Shown: positions 6,857 through 14,648 of the stretch, piece by piece
Position numbering within the stretch: the first letter of the stretch is position 1
Layout: each line of letters starts with the position of its first letter
Origin: Oscillospiraceae bacterium
GTDB taxonomy: Bacteria > Bacillota > Clostridia > Oscillospirales > Oscillospiraceae
DNA: 64,000 nucleotides
Direction of reading: 5' to 3'
Assembly: GCA_015068135.1 (NCBI GenBank)
Contig: SVLB01000004.1
Span: forward strand, 24,043 to 88,042
Notes under the pieces: model-generated
The model's input: the letters and a program-made list of their open reading frames with translations, nothing else
What the model was told of the DNA's origin: nothing
Databases searched by the model: none
Translations under genes and position numbers: made by a program

Positions 6857-7765
6857 TTACTTACTTTCACTCCGGCTGCCCAGCAGGATACCCGAGCAGA
6901 TCAGCAGGAAGGCCAGCAAATACTGGATCTTAAAGATATTCTCGCCCAGCAGAAGGGCCCCGAAAATGCAGGCAAAAATAGGCTCTGCAAATTTGATGAT
7001 CAGCAGCTGAGACAGGCTGTTATGCTCCAAAATGGAGTACCAAAGGGTATAAGAGACGATGGTGGCGGCGCAGATATACACAAGCACCAGGGTAGATCTC
7101 AGGGTGAAGGTGGGCAGCCCCGCGCCCATGATTACTGCCGCAAGCAAAAGGACAATACCGCCGGTAAATTGAGAAATACCGGAGATCCAGTAGGGGGAGT
7201 TGCCGGCGGCGAAGCGCTTACTGACCACGTTGGCGGCTACGGTGCAGAAGGAGGCGGCGATGATCAGCCAGTCACCGGAGGCAAAGGAGATGCCGCCCGG
7301 CTTATAGTTGATGGCAATGATCCCCGAAAAGCCGATCAGCGCGGCGATGATCTTCAAAGTGCTGTACTTCTCGTTCTGAAAGAACAGGAAGGCAAAGCAC
7401 ACATAAACCAATGCACCCAGCTGCTTGATCAGTGCGGTTTTGGAGCTGTCGGTGCTGCTCAGTCCGATGTAGGTGAAGGCGTAGTGGAATACGATGGAGA
7501 ACAGACCCACAAGCAGAATACTGCATATGCTCCTTCCCGTGGGCTTCTGAAGCTTTGCCTTCCGGGTGAAGGCAAGACCGCACAGCACCACACCGCTGAA
7601 GCTGAACCGCAGACCTGCAAACATCAGGATGTCCGGCACGGATCCTGACGGGATCTCAAAGACCCGATAGCCGATCTTGGACATGGGATACAGCGACCCC
7701 CACAGGGCCATGACCACCAGGGCCAGCAGTATGGTTTTCAAACTCTTTTTTTCCTGGGTTTTCAA
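6857..7765 (-). CDS. EamA/DMT-family transporter
   Basis: 302 residues from a TTG at 7765. The frame is open further upstream, but AAGGAG lies 8 bases before this TTG and the protein then begins with a short basic tail and the first helix. About ten transmembrane helices in two EamA repeats are visible; ALWGSLYPMSKIGY in the first helix is typical of the drug/metabolite transporter superfamily, and a second repeat with GSRYVF-like ends follows. Such proteins move amino acids or other small metabolites. The substrate is unknown. It is a single gene, convergent with spoVT. Confidence 0.85.
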   Translation of the reverse strand: MKTQEKKSLKTILLALVVMALWGSLYPMSKIGYRVFEIPSGSVPDILMFAGLRFSFSGVVLCGLAFTRKAKLQKPTGRSICSILLVGLFSIVFHYAFTYIGLSSTDSSKTALIKQLGALVYVCFAFLFFQNEKYSTLKIIAALIGFSGIIAINYKPGGISFASGDWLIIAASFCTVAANVVSKRFAAGNSPYWISGISQFTGGIVLLLAAVIMGAGLPTFTLRSTLVLVYICAATIVSYTLWYSILEHNSLSQLLIIKFAEPIFACIFGALLLGENIFKIQYLLAFLLICSGILLGSRSESK

Positions 7766-7991
7766 TGCAGACACTCCTTTTTGGGTGTATGATAAAGAGG
7801 ATATGTACCATACATAACTATAAGTATTTTCAGAAAGAATGCAAGTCTCTATTTTGACGTTTGTTCCAGAATTACCACAAAAATACAAGAGTGAATCCTG
7901 GGATTTGGGAAAAGCTATGGTTGCGGAAAGAAAATGCTTTCTTCGGAGAGGATTTCCTTTCCGAAGAACACGGTAAAAGGAGAGAAACAAT

Positions 7992-8186
7992 ATGAAGAGC
8001 AATAATCAGATCAACGTACCCCAGGCAAAGCAGGCTATGGAGCAGTTTAAGATGCAGGCTGCCCAGGAAGTTGGCGTCAACCTGCAGAACGGCTACAACG
8101 GTCACCTGACCTCCCGTGAGGCTGGCTCCGTCGGCGGCCAGATGGTCAAGAAGATGATCGAGGCTTACGAGCAGGGCATGGTGTAA
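7992..8186 (+). CDS. Alpha/beta-type small acid-soluble spore protein
   Basis: 64 residues with the family's two conserved blocks: AKQAMEQFKMQAAQEVGVNL and GHLTSREAGSVGGQMVKKMI. These proteins coat forespore DNA, switch it to an A-like form and protect it from UV and heat; they are degraded by the Gpr protease at germination. The ATG at 7992 follows AAAGGAG. Monocistronic, with a terminator directly after. Its expression is expected to be forespore-specific and tuned by SpoVT. This is the clearest evidence that the organism makes spores. Confidence 0.95.
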   Translation: MKSNNQINVPQAKQAMEQFKMQAAQEVGVNLQNGYNGHLTSREAGSVGGQMVKKMIEAYEQGMV

Positions 8187-8205
8187 TTTCTGACACCTGA
8201 ATAAA

Positions 8206-8238
8206 ATACTGCCCCGGGTTTCCGGGGCAGTATTTTTA
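8206..8238 (+). terminator. Intrinsic terminator after the SASP gene
   Basis: ATACTGCCCCGG pairs with CCGGGGCAGTAT, followed by TTTTT. Confidence 0.9.
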
Positions 8239-8301
8239 GTTGCAAAACCAGGGGAGATGAAGTAAAATGAGGATACTATAGAATCCTTGGAGGGAAAGAG
8301 A

Positions 8302-10380
8302 ATGTCTGCATTTGCCAATGCCAAATGGATCTTTGCTGGAGATGCCGCTCCGATCGTGGATCGGTATTACGATTACCGGCAAAGCTTTTCGGTCAGCGGA
8401 AGCAGCACCCTGCTGCATATTAGTGCACATACCAACTATGCGGTGTATGTAAACGGCGTATTTGTAGACTGCGGTCAGCTGCCGGATATGCCGGGGAGGC
8501 TGGTGTACGATACTTTGGACATCTCCCGGTTTGTACATCCCGGCGAAAACCTTTTGGAGGTGACCCAGCATGTGACCGGTGAGGCCTTTATGACCACCAC
8601 AGTCCAGGAACCGGGTGTGATCTTCGCGATTTGGGATGGGGAAACGGTCGCAGCAGTGAGCAGCGAGCAAACCCTCTCCGGCAGAAATCTGCGCTACCTT
8701 TCCAATGGTGAGAAGCTGACCATACAGCTGGGCTTCAATTTTAACTATGATGCCAATGGGGGGGATACGGTTTTCACTCCCAGCGTGATCGCAGATAAGC
8801 CCTATGCGCTGATCCCCAGGCCCATTAAGAAGCTGAAGATCGGACAATGTCAGGCTGGAAAGCTGCTGTCCCAGGGCGTGTTTTTGGAAAACGATCCGTC
8901 TCTTCCCAAGAGCCAGCGGATGCAGACGGCCTATCTTTCTTCTGTCCCCAAAAAGAAAATGATCACCGAAACGGACGACGGCTTTGCCTGGAAGCTGCCG
9001 GAGGACCGCCGGGCTGACGGCGGATATTTCCTCTTCGATCTGGAGGGAGAGACCATCGGCTATCCCCAGCTGGTTTTGGAAGCGGACGGACCCACGGAAG
9101 TTTTGGTGGGCTTCGGTGAGCATTTGGAGGACCTGCGGGTGCGCTCCAGCTGCGGTTACCGGCATTTCTGCTTCCGGTATGTGGCAAAGCCGGGAGAGAA
9201 TCTGTTCTTCCATCCCTTCCGCAGACTGGGGCTTAAGTTTATGCAGCTGCATATCTACGGCAGTTCCGGAAAGATCCGCCAGGTGGGAATTTTACCTACC
9301 CGGTATCCCATGGAGCCCAAGCCCATGCCGGTGACGGACGGCCTCCACAAGCGGATCTGGCAGGTGGCCTCCAAGACCCTGAACCTTTGTATGCAGGACT
9401 ATTTCTGCGACTGCGTATGGCGGGAGCAGGCCATGTACGCCTATGACGGCCGCATGGAGATGCTTGCCAGCTATTACGGCTTCCATGCTCCGGAGTTTAA
9501 CCGGGAATCCCTGCGGATCTGCGCGCAGAATCTGCGGCCTGAGGGCTTTTTGGAGATCTGCGCTCCCGGCACGGAAGGGTCTTTGGTCCCCAGCTACAGC
9601 GCTGTGTACCTGCGGGGCGTTTGGGAATATACCCAGTATACCGGGGATGAAAGCCTGGCCCGGGAGATCTTCTCGGTTTTGAAGACCATTGCGGAGCATT
9701 TCTCCTCCCGAATCCGGGAGAATCACCTGATCCCCATGTACCCCGGTGCGGGCTATTGGCATTTCTATGAGTGGCAGCCCGGCATGGACGGCAAGCTTTG
9801 GGGGACGACCACCCGGGAAGTGATCACCGCAGAGGATTACGATATGCCCATGAATGCCTTTGTGGCAGACGGCTTGGACTGCTTTGGAGATCTTTGTGAG
9901 CGTTTGGGAATACCGGAGGCAGACACCTATCGGGAGCGGAGCCGCCGGATGAAGCAGGCCATGCACAAGGCCTTCTATCGGGAAGCCTTTGGCGGCTATG
10001 CCTCCCGGATCGGGGATGCTGAGCCCCGGCACGAGGTCAGCCAGGGCTTTATGCTCTATCTGGATGCGGTGCCGGAAGAATGCCGAAAGGGCGTGGAGGC
10101 GCTGATCAAGGAAAAGAAGCTGCTGGAAACCACCCTGGGGCTTTCGGTTTACACCTATGAGGGACTGTTAAGAGACCCCGAAAATCGGGAATTTGTTCTT
10201 CGGGATGTGGAACGCCGCTGGGGCTGGATGCTCCAAAAGGGCGCCGACACCTTCTGGGAGACCGAGCGCGGTCCGGCAGACTTCGGCGGTGCCGGAGATC
10301 TGTGCCAGGGCTGGTCGGCGATCCCTCTGTACCTGTTCGGTCACTACAAGCTGGGACAGTATTCACCGCCCCGGATGTAA
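8302..10380 (+). CDS. Alpha-L-rhamnosidase-like glycoside hydrolase (GH78-type)
   Basis: 692 residues from the ATG at 8302, preferred over an upstream TTG because GGAGGG stands 7 bases before it. An N-terminal beta-sandwich (about 1-330, jelly-roll-like, with HISAHTNYAVYVNG) is followed by a six-hairpin (alpha/alpha)6 domain. DCVWREQAMYAYDGR near residue 371 matches the region with the general-acid Glu in GH78 enzymes, and WETERGPADFGG near residue 660 fits the closing helices. No signal peptide is seen, so it is probably intracellular and acts on imported rhamnosides or related glycosides. Monocistronic. The fold is confident; the sugar specificity is inferred. Confidence 0.75.
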   Translation: MSAFANAKWIFAGDAAPIVDRYYDYRQSFSVSGSSTLLHISAHTNYAVYVNGVFVDCGQLPDMPGRLVYDTLDISRFVHPGENLLEVTQHVTGEAFMTTTVQEPGVIFAIWDGETVAAVSSEQTLSGRNLRYLSNGEKLTIQLGFNFNYDANGGDTVFTPSVIADKPYALIPRPIKKLKIGQCQAGKLLSQGVFLENDPSLPKSQRMQTAYLSSVPKKKMITETDDGFAWKLPEDRRADGGYFLFDLEGETIGYPQLVLEADGPTEVLVGFGEHLEDLRVRSSCGYRHFCFRYVAKPGENLFFHPFRRLGLKFMQLHIYGSSGKIRQVGILPTRYPMEPKPMPVTDGLHKRIWQVASKTLNLCMQDYFCDCVWREQAMYAYDGRMEMLASYYGFHAPEFNRESLRICAQNLRPEGFLEICAPGTEGSLVPSYSAVYLRGVWEYTQYTGDESLAREIFSVLKTIAEHFSSRIRENHLIPMYPGAGYWHFYEWQPGMDGKLWGTTTREVITAEDYDMPMNAFVADGLDCFGDLCERLGIPEADTYRERSRRMKQAMHKAFYREAFGGYASRIGDAEPRHEVSQGFMLYLDAVPEECRKGVEALIKEKKLLETTLGLSVYTYEGLLRDPENREFVLRDVERRWGWMLQKGADTFWETERGPADFGGAGDLCQGWSAIPLYLFGHYKLGQYSPPRM

Positions 10381-10511
10381 GATATTTTTTTTGAAAAAAG
10401 ATATTGACATACAGCAAAGGACATGTTAGTCTATAGATAGAAATAGGAATTATTCTTATTTATGATTAGAACATAGTTATCTTCATAGAATAGTTTAAGG
10501 AGGAATGCTGT

Positions 10512-10832
10512 ATGAAAAAACGGTTAATGGTGATCATTGCCATGGTTTTAGTGGTCTTGTTTGGGCTTTGCGCCTGCGAGGATGAGGTGGAAGCGCTGAT
10601 CGGCGGAGAGCCGGAATTCCATGCCGCATCCATTTCCCGGGAGAAGGCCAAGTCCATTGCCTTGGAGCACGCTGGCTTCCAGGAGGCAGATGTTCAGTAT
10701 TTGACGGTTCAGACCGACTATGACGACGGTGTGCCGGTATACGATGTCAGCTTTTACATGGGACCGGTAGAGTACGAATACGAGATCCATGCTGACACCG
10801 GAAAGATCCTCTCCTTCGATGCCGACCGCTGA
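10512..10832 (+). CDS. Small PepSY-domain lipoprotein
   Basis: 106 residues from an ATG with AGGAGG upstream. The signal peptide ends in the lipobox L-C-A-C (Cys about residue 22). The mature part is a single PepSY domain: SREKAKSIALEHAGF, then VPVYDVSFY and EYEIHADTGKILSFD. PepSY domains outside the membrane are thought to restrain proteases or sense ligands. A TTGACA at 10404 upstream has no well-spaced -10. It ends near a cluster of hairpins. Confidence 0.85.
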   Translation: MKKRLMVIIAMVLVVLFGLCACEDEVEALIGGEPEFHAASISREKAKSIALEHAGFQEADVQYLTVQTDYDDGVPVYDVSFYMGPVEYEYEIHADTGKILSFDADR

Positions 10833-10884
10833 GAGAATGAATGGGGAGCTGACTTAAAACAGCGGATCAGGCGGATTTATCACC

Positions 10885-10947
10885 GTAGAGGCGACGTTTC
10901 GTCGCCCGCGGGCGGTCACAGACCGCCCTGCATCCGCAGGATGCAGA
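10885..10947. repeat. Three adjacent hairpin repeats
   Basis: GGCGACG/CGTCGCC (10890-10906), GGGCGGTC/GACCGCCC (10910-10928) and CTGCATCC/GGATGCAG (10929-10946) follow a GTAG start at 10885. This is a member of the composite repeat family with three independent stems. Confidence 0.65.
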
Positions 10948-10963
10948 CATATCTATGCTTTTC

Positions 10964-11000
10964 GGGGCTGTTGCAGCATTTTGCAACAGCCCCTTTTTTA
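10964..11000. terminator. Bidirectional terminator between convergent genes
   Basis: GGGGCTGTTGCA (10964-10975) pairs with TGCAACAGCCCC (10982-10993), followed by TTTTTTTA. It ends the PepSY gene on plus and lies just past the XRE gene on minus. Confidence 0.88.
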
Positions 11001-11004
11001 CAGT

Positions 11005-11241
11005 TTAGAGATTCTGGATTTTCTCCGGCGGAATGTATTCCAGCAGGTCAGAAACAGAACAGTTCAGCACCGTACAGATCCTGGCTAAAACGTCGATATC
11101 CAGCCTGGTGACTTCATTTTTACAGTAATTGTTCAATTGGGTGCGCTGCATTTCTGCCCGCTGACTGAATTTGTTTTTGCTTAGCTCCGAATCTTGCAAA
11201 AGCTGATCCAGCTTGATTCGGATCGTTCCATAGGGCCCCAT
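11005..11241 (-). CDS. XRE-family helix-turn-helix regulator
   Basis: 78 residues from the ATG at 11241, preferred because AAGGAG stands 7 bases before it; two earlier in-frame ATGs lack a ribosome site. The HTH is readable as IRIKLDQLLQDSELSKNKFS, MQRTQLNNYCKNEVTRLD and ICTVLNCSVSDLLEYIPP, the YozG/HTH_26 style of short regulator. It is divergent from the small gene at 11380, and the shared 140-bp gap holds that gene's promoter, so mutual control is plausible but unproven. Confidence 0.88.
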   Translation of the reverse strand: MGPYGTIRIKLDQLLQDSELSKNKFSQRAEMQRTQLNNYCKNEVTRLDIDVLARICTVLNCSVSDLLEYIPPEKIQNL

Positions 11242-11289
11242 ATCCATACTCCTTGTCATAGTTTGTCGAAACAAGTCGGACGATTTTTA

Positions 11290-11318
11290 TTGACAATGAA
11301 AGTATAAACTAGTTATAT
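11290..11318 (+). promoter_or_regulatory. Sigma-A type promoter
   Basis: TTGACA (11290-11295), 17-base spacer, TTATAT (11313-11318), in an AT-rich gap ahead of the small gene at 11380. Confidence 0.55.
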
Positions 11319-11379
11319 ATAGAATATAAGCTGTAAGAAAGCTTGTGCAAGAAACTACACATACATAGAGGAGAAGATT

Positions 11380-11604
11380 ATGGAACAAATAAAAACGATA
11401 TTGCAACAGGTTGCGAAGAATCAGAGGATATCTATGGAGACGCTCAACACAGAATTGGATGCGGCAATTGCGGATGCGATCGGCTCTGCATTCCAATCTG
11501 CGGATTCGGCTGCGATAGAATTTTGGGCAGAGCTGTATCGCAAAAACAATCGGATTTCCATAGAGGATGTGATTTTGGCAGTTTGTGAACTGGTAATGAG
11601 TTAA
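11380..11604 (+). CDS. Small helical protein, possibly Spo0A C-terminal-like
   Basis: 74 residues from an ATG with GAGGAGAAG upstream. It is all-helical in appearance: ILQQVAKNQRISMETLNTEL is a helix-turn-helix-like start, and AIEFWAELYRKNNRISIEDV resembles short Clostridial proteins annotated as related to the Spo0A effector domain. It is too short for a full Spo0A C-terminus and has no receiver domain. It has its own promoter and is divergent from an XRE regulator. I hold the resemblance loosely; the real function is unknown. Confidence 0.6.
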   Translation: MEQIKTILQQVAKNQRISMETLNTELDAAIADAIGSAFQSADSAAIEFWAELYRKNNRISIEDVILAVCELVMS

Positions 11605-11693
11605 CTGCAAGTGTAAACATATTACGATAGACGAAAATATAGTGTAGGGTGCGTAGATTTGGTATTTTGGTCGTAGTTTTGTGACGATTCCGG

Positions 11694-11837
11694 TTGATTT
11701 TACAGATGGGGTGCGGTATAATACTTCGGTTGGCGCAAGCCGAGAAGGATAAGGAAAAATACAAACAAAAGAGCCGCTGTGGGGCTGCCGGTGTTCAACT
11801 CCCCTCGGCTTAAATATAGAAGATCGAGGAATCGGAT
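11694..11837 (+). promoter_or_regulatory. Promoter and structured leader of the MATE gene
   Basis: TTGATT (11694-11699), 17-base spacer and TATAAT (11717-11722) form a good promoter. The ~109-base leader has AAGCCGAG (11737-11744) able to pair with CTCGGCTT (11804-11811), enclosing smaller stems such as AGCC/GGCT and GGGG/CCCC. There is no T-run, so it is not a terminator. I could not match it to guanidine or other known efflux riboswitches. Confidence 0.5.
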
Positions 11838-13277
11838 ATGAGCAATGAAAAAGCAAGTCCCCGGTTGGGGGACAATAAAATGCGCACCATGCCGGTGGGA
11901 AGGCTGCTTTTCTCCATGGCGCTGCCTTTGGCCATCTCCATGCTGGTGCAGGCGTTTTACAATATTGTAGATACCTATTTTGTATCTTTGGTGTCGGCAG
12001 ATGCCACGGGTGCATTGTCCTTTGCCTTCCCGGTGCAGAATCTGCAGATCGGCTGTGCCACCGGCATTGCGGTGGGTGTAAACAGCCTTTTGAGTAAATC
12101 CCTTGGGGAGGGGAATCCGGAGCGGGCCAACCGGGCTGCAGGCAACGGCATTGTGATGATGCTGATGCTGGTGGGCCTGTTTATGCTTTTCGGTGCCTTC
12201 GGCACAGAGGCCTACTATTCTGTCTTTGATATCAACGAGACCACAAGGGAGTATGGCATCAGCTATACCTCCATCTGCTGTCTGTTTACCGCCGGCATTT
12301 TTGTGGAGGTCCTTTTTGAACGGCTTTTGCAGTCCTCCGGTCGGACGGTATATACCCTCTTTACCCAGGGCATCGGTGCAGTGATCAATATTATCATGGA
12401 CCCGATTTTTATTTTGGGTTCTGAGGGTATGGAGTCGGTTTTGGGGATCAGCCTGCCCTTCCATGTACCTGCCTACGGCGTTGCCGGTGCGGCAGTTGCC
12501 ACGGTGATCGGTCAGTGGGCGGCGGCCATTATGGCGGTGATCTTCAACCTGACCAAGAATCCCGATGTGAAGCTGAAGCTTTCCTATCTGAAGCTTCGCC
12601 GGGATATTGTGAAAAAGATCCTGGTGGTGGGCATTCCTTCCATTATTATGATGGCCATCGGCTCTGTGATGAATTTCTGCATGAATCAGGTGTTTTTGGG
12701 CTTTGCGGATCAGCATGGACAGACCCCTGCCAACGTGTTCGGGATCTACTTCAAGCTGCAAAGCATTTTCCTGATGCCGCTGTTTGGCATCAACAATGCC
12801 TCCATCTCCATCATTGCCTATAATTACGGTGCAAGACAGCCCAAGCGGATCGCCGGGACCCTGAAATGCGCGTTGGTTTCTGCGTTGAGCATTATGCTGG
12901 TGGGCTTTGGGATCTTCCAGGTTTTTCCCGATGTTTTGATGGGCATTTTCGGCTCTGCGGGGGATGAAAGCGCAAAGGCTTTGGTGTCCATGGGTATTTC
13001 CGCCATGCGCATCGTCAGTATCCATTTCCCCATCGCGGCAGTGGGCATCGCGTTGGGTGCCAGCTTCCAGGCTTTGGGAACGGGGATTTATGCCACCATT
13101 ACCTCTCTGTGCCGTCAGCTGGTGGCGCTGGTGCCTGCAGCGTACCTTCTGAGCCTGACCGGATCTGTGGACGCAGTGTGGTGGTCCTTCCCCATTGCGG
13201 AAGTGGTCAGCGTGATCCTGACCTTGATCTTCTTTGTGCGGCTCTACCGCCAAAGGGTCAAGCCAATGGAGGCATAA
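11838..13277 (+). CDS. MATE-family multidrug efflux transporter
   Basis: 479 residues, the usual size, with twelve hydrophobic helices in two six-helix halves. The start MRTMPVGRLLFSMALPLAIS and the motif VDTYFVSLVSADATGALSF are characteristic of the MepA-like branch of MATE proteins, which export cationic drugs and metabolites using Na+ or H+ gradients. The second half carries NFCMNQVFLGFADQHG. ATG at 11838 with a modest GAGGA site. The gene has its own promoter and a leader that could form a long-range stem. Substrate unknown. Confidence 0.92.
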   Translation: MSNEKASPRLGDNKMRTMPVGRLLFSMALPLAISMLVQAFYNIVDTYFVSLVSADATGALSFAFPVQNLQIGCATGIAVGVNSLLSKSLGEGNPERANRAAGNGIVMMLMLVGLFMLFGAFGTEAYYSVFDINETTREYGISYTSICCLFTAGIFVEVLFERLLQSSGRTVYTLFTQGIGAVINIIMDPIFILGSEGMESVLGISLPFHVPAYGVAGAAVATVIGQWAAAIMAVIFNLTKNPDVKLKLSYLKLRRDIVKKILVVGIPSIIMMAIGSVMNFCMNQVFLGFADQHGQTPANVFGIYFKLQSIFLMPLFGINNASISIIAYNYGARQPKRIAGTLKCALVSALSIMLVGFGIFQVFPDVLMGIFGSAGDESAKALVSMGISAMRIVSIHFPIAAVGIALGASFQALGTGIYATITSLCRQLVALVPAAYLLSLTGSVDAVWWSFPIAEVVSVILTLIFFVRLYRQRVKPMEA

Positions 13278-13299
13278 AAACGTTTGTATTGTGTATGCT

Positions 13300-13418
13300 G
13301 TAGGGACACCCGTCCTCGGGTGTCCGGGATGTAAAAATAGCACAAAATCCGCAGAAAACCTGCTGATTTTGTGCTATTTATATTTTGTTTGCGGTCACAT
13401 CGGGAGAGGTGACCCTAC
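13300..13418. repeat. Composite GTAGGG...CCCTAC repeat with nested terminator
   Basis: It starts GTAGGG (13300), ends CCCTAC (13418) and has an ACACCCG/CGGGTGT stem at the left and GGTCAC/GTGACC at the right. Nested inside is a perfect 15-bp stem, AAATAGCACAAAATC (13335-13349) with GATTTTGTGCTATTT (13365-13379). This can end transcription of the MATE gene on plus and the SGNH gene on minus. Confidence 0.75.
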
Positions 13419-13445
13419 AAAAATCATTCTGAGACAGTGCCGTTT

Positions 13446-14573
13446 TTATGGAGTGGTTACGTAACCGGTATAGCCGTAGAGTACCTTGATCCAGGTTCGG
13501 AAGCCCTCATTGGAAAGATGCACATAACGGTCGGAGGTGTAGGCCGCAGCCAGGCCGCCGGTGTGGTCCACCAGGTATTGACAGACATCGATAAACTGAC
13601 AGCCATGGGCCTTGGCAACCTGCTGAAGTCTGGAATTATAGGAGCGGACATTGCTGTTATTGACCCCTTGATATTCACCGCCGGTGTAGACCGGGGCGAT
13701 GGACTGGACATAGATCGTGATCTCGGGGTTTTTCTCCCGGATCCGTTCCAGCAGGATGGGCCAATAGCTGATGGTCTTATCCACACCGGAATTGCCCAGG
13801 TCGTTAATTCCCAGCATGATGAACAGCTTCTTGGCTCCGGTGGCGGCGATGGCATCCTCAATGGGCATGGACACATCATTGTAGACCACATGGAAGCCGC
13901 CGTACAGCTCATTGTAAACGCCGTAGCTTACCCGGGTCAGGAAGGTGGCAACGGACAGTCCGCCGCCGTTCCACTGGCAGTAATTCCGCAGACCCTCTGT
14001 GATGGAGTCGCCCACGAAGACCGCATCGGCAAAAAACTCGTTACTGACATTCTGATAGGCAGGAGGCAGAAGCACCGGCTCTCTGGGATCCGATACGGGG
14101 GTGGTAGTTTCCGGAGGGACCGTTTCTTTGATAATACAGTGAACAGTACAGCTGTCACGGACTCCCATATACTCGGCATGGACGGTGGTTTCACCGGGAC
14201 CGATGGCGGTGACGATGCCATAGTTGAAGGTCGCTACCTTAGGATCATCGGTCAGCCAGGTGATCTCGGCAGGGTCCACATCCCCGGAGTAGAGGAAGAA
14301 GGTCTCTCCCAGTACATTCAGGCTCAGGCTTTTCCAGTCCAGGGAAAAGTCGATCTGGGGTCCTGTGGTGCCTTCTGTAGTGGCGGCGGTGGTGGGCACT
14401 GTGGTGGGGGCCGTGGTGGCTTCCGTGGCGGCCTCTGTAGTTGCCTGGGTAGTAGCTTCCGTGGTGGTTGGCTGGGGAGCTTCCGTGGTGGGAGCAAGTT
14501 CTTCACCGCTGCAGCCCATCAGACTGCAAAGGAGCAGACAAACCGCCAAAAGCAAGCAAAGTGTTTTCTTTGT
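13446..14573 (-). CDS. SGNH/GDSL-type esterase lipoprotein
   Basis: 375 residues from a TTG at 14573. This start places a clean lipoprotein signal ending L-M-G-C straight after an upstream promoter; the frame stays open to 14645, but those codons overlap the promoter. After the Cys come a ~45-residue Thr/Ala/Glu-rich linker, a bacterial Ig-like (Big_2) domain with ITWLTDDPKVATF, and an SGNH hydrolase. The catalytic blocks are GDS (about residue 190), GIND (about 245) and DRYVH (His about 350). It probably deacylates carbohydrate or lipid esters at the surface. The family is confident, the substrate unknown. Confidence 0.85.
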   Translation of the reverse strand, partial: TKKTLCLLLAVCLLLCSLMGCSGEELAPTTEAPQPTTTEATTQATTEAATEATTAPTTVPTTAATTEGTTGPQIDFSLDWKSLSLNVLGETFFLYSGDVDPAEITWLTDDPKVATFNYGIVTAIGPGETTVHAEYMGVRDSCTVHCIIKETVPPETTTPVSDPREPVLLPPAYQNVSNEFFADAVFVGDSITEGLRNYCQWNGGGLSVATFLTRVSYGVYNELYGGFHVVYNDVSMPIEDAIAATGAKKLFIMLGINDLGNSGVDKTISYWPILLERIREKNPEITIYVQSIAPVYTGGEYQGVNNSNVRSYNSRLQQVAKAHGCQFIDVCQYLVDHTGGLAAAYTSDRYVHLSNEGFRTWIKVLYGYTGYVTTP

Positions 14574-14616
14574 CAAAGGATCAGCTTCTTTCTGATATGT
14601 GGGTTCGGACCATAGC

Positions 14617-14645
14617 ATTATAGCCCCTTTCAGGGCGGTTTGCAA
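14617..14645 (-). promoter_or_regulatory. Sigma-A promoter of the SGNH gene
   Basis: On the minus strand TTGCAA (14645-14640), a 17-base spacer and TATAAT (14622-14617). This lies just past the stop of the transglutaminase gene, so the SGNH gene can be expressed independently. Confidence 0.7.
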
Positions 14646-14648
14646 CTG

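Noticed and set aside
11723..11837. Guanidine (ykkC-type) riboswitch before the MATE gene
   Set aside because: The conserved ACGG and GGG-type elements are not visible.
11700..13343. A 547-codon minus-strand frame opposite the MATE gene
   Set aside because: Composition (His/Gln/Arg-rich) and lack of ribosome site mark it as a shadow of the twelve-helix transporter.
14618..14645. ATG at 14618 as the start of the SGNH lipoprotein
   Set aside because: The ATG lies within a TATAAT -10 box correctly spaced from TTGCAA, and a later TTG gives a clean lipoprotein signal.
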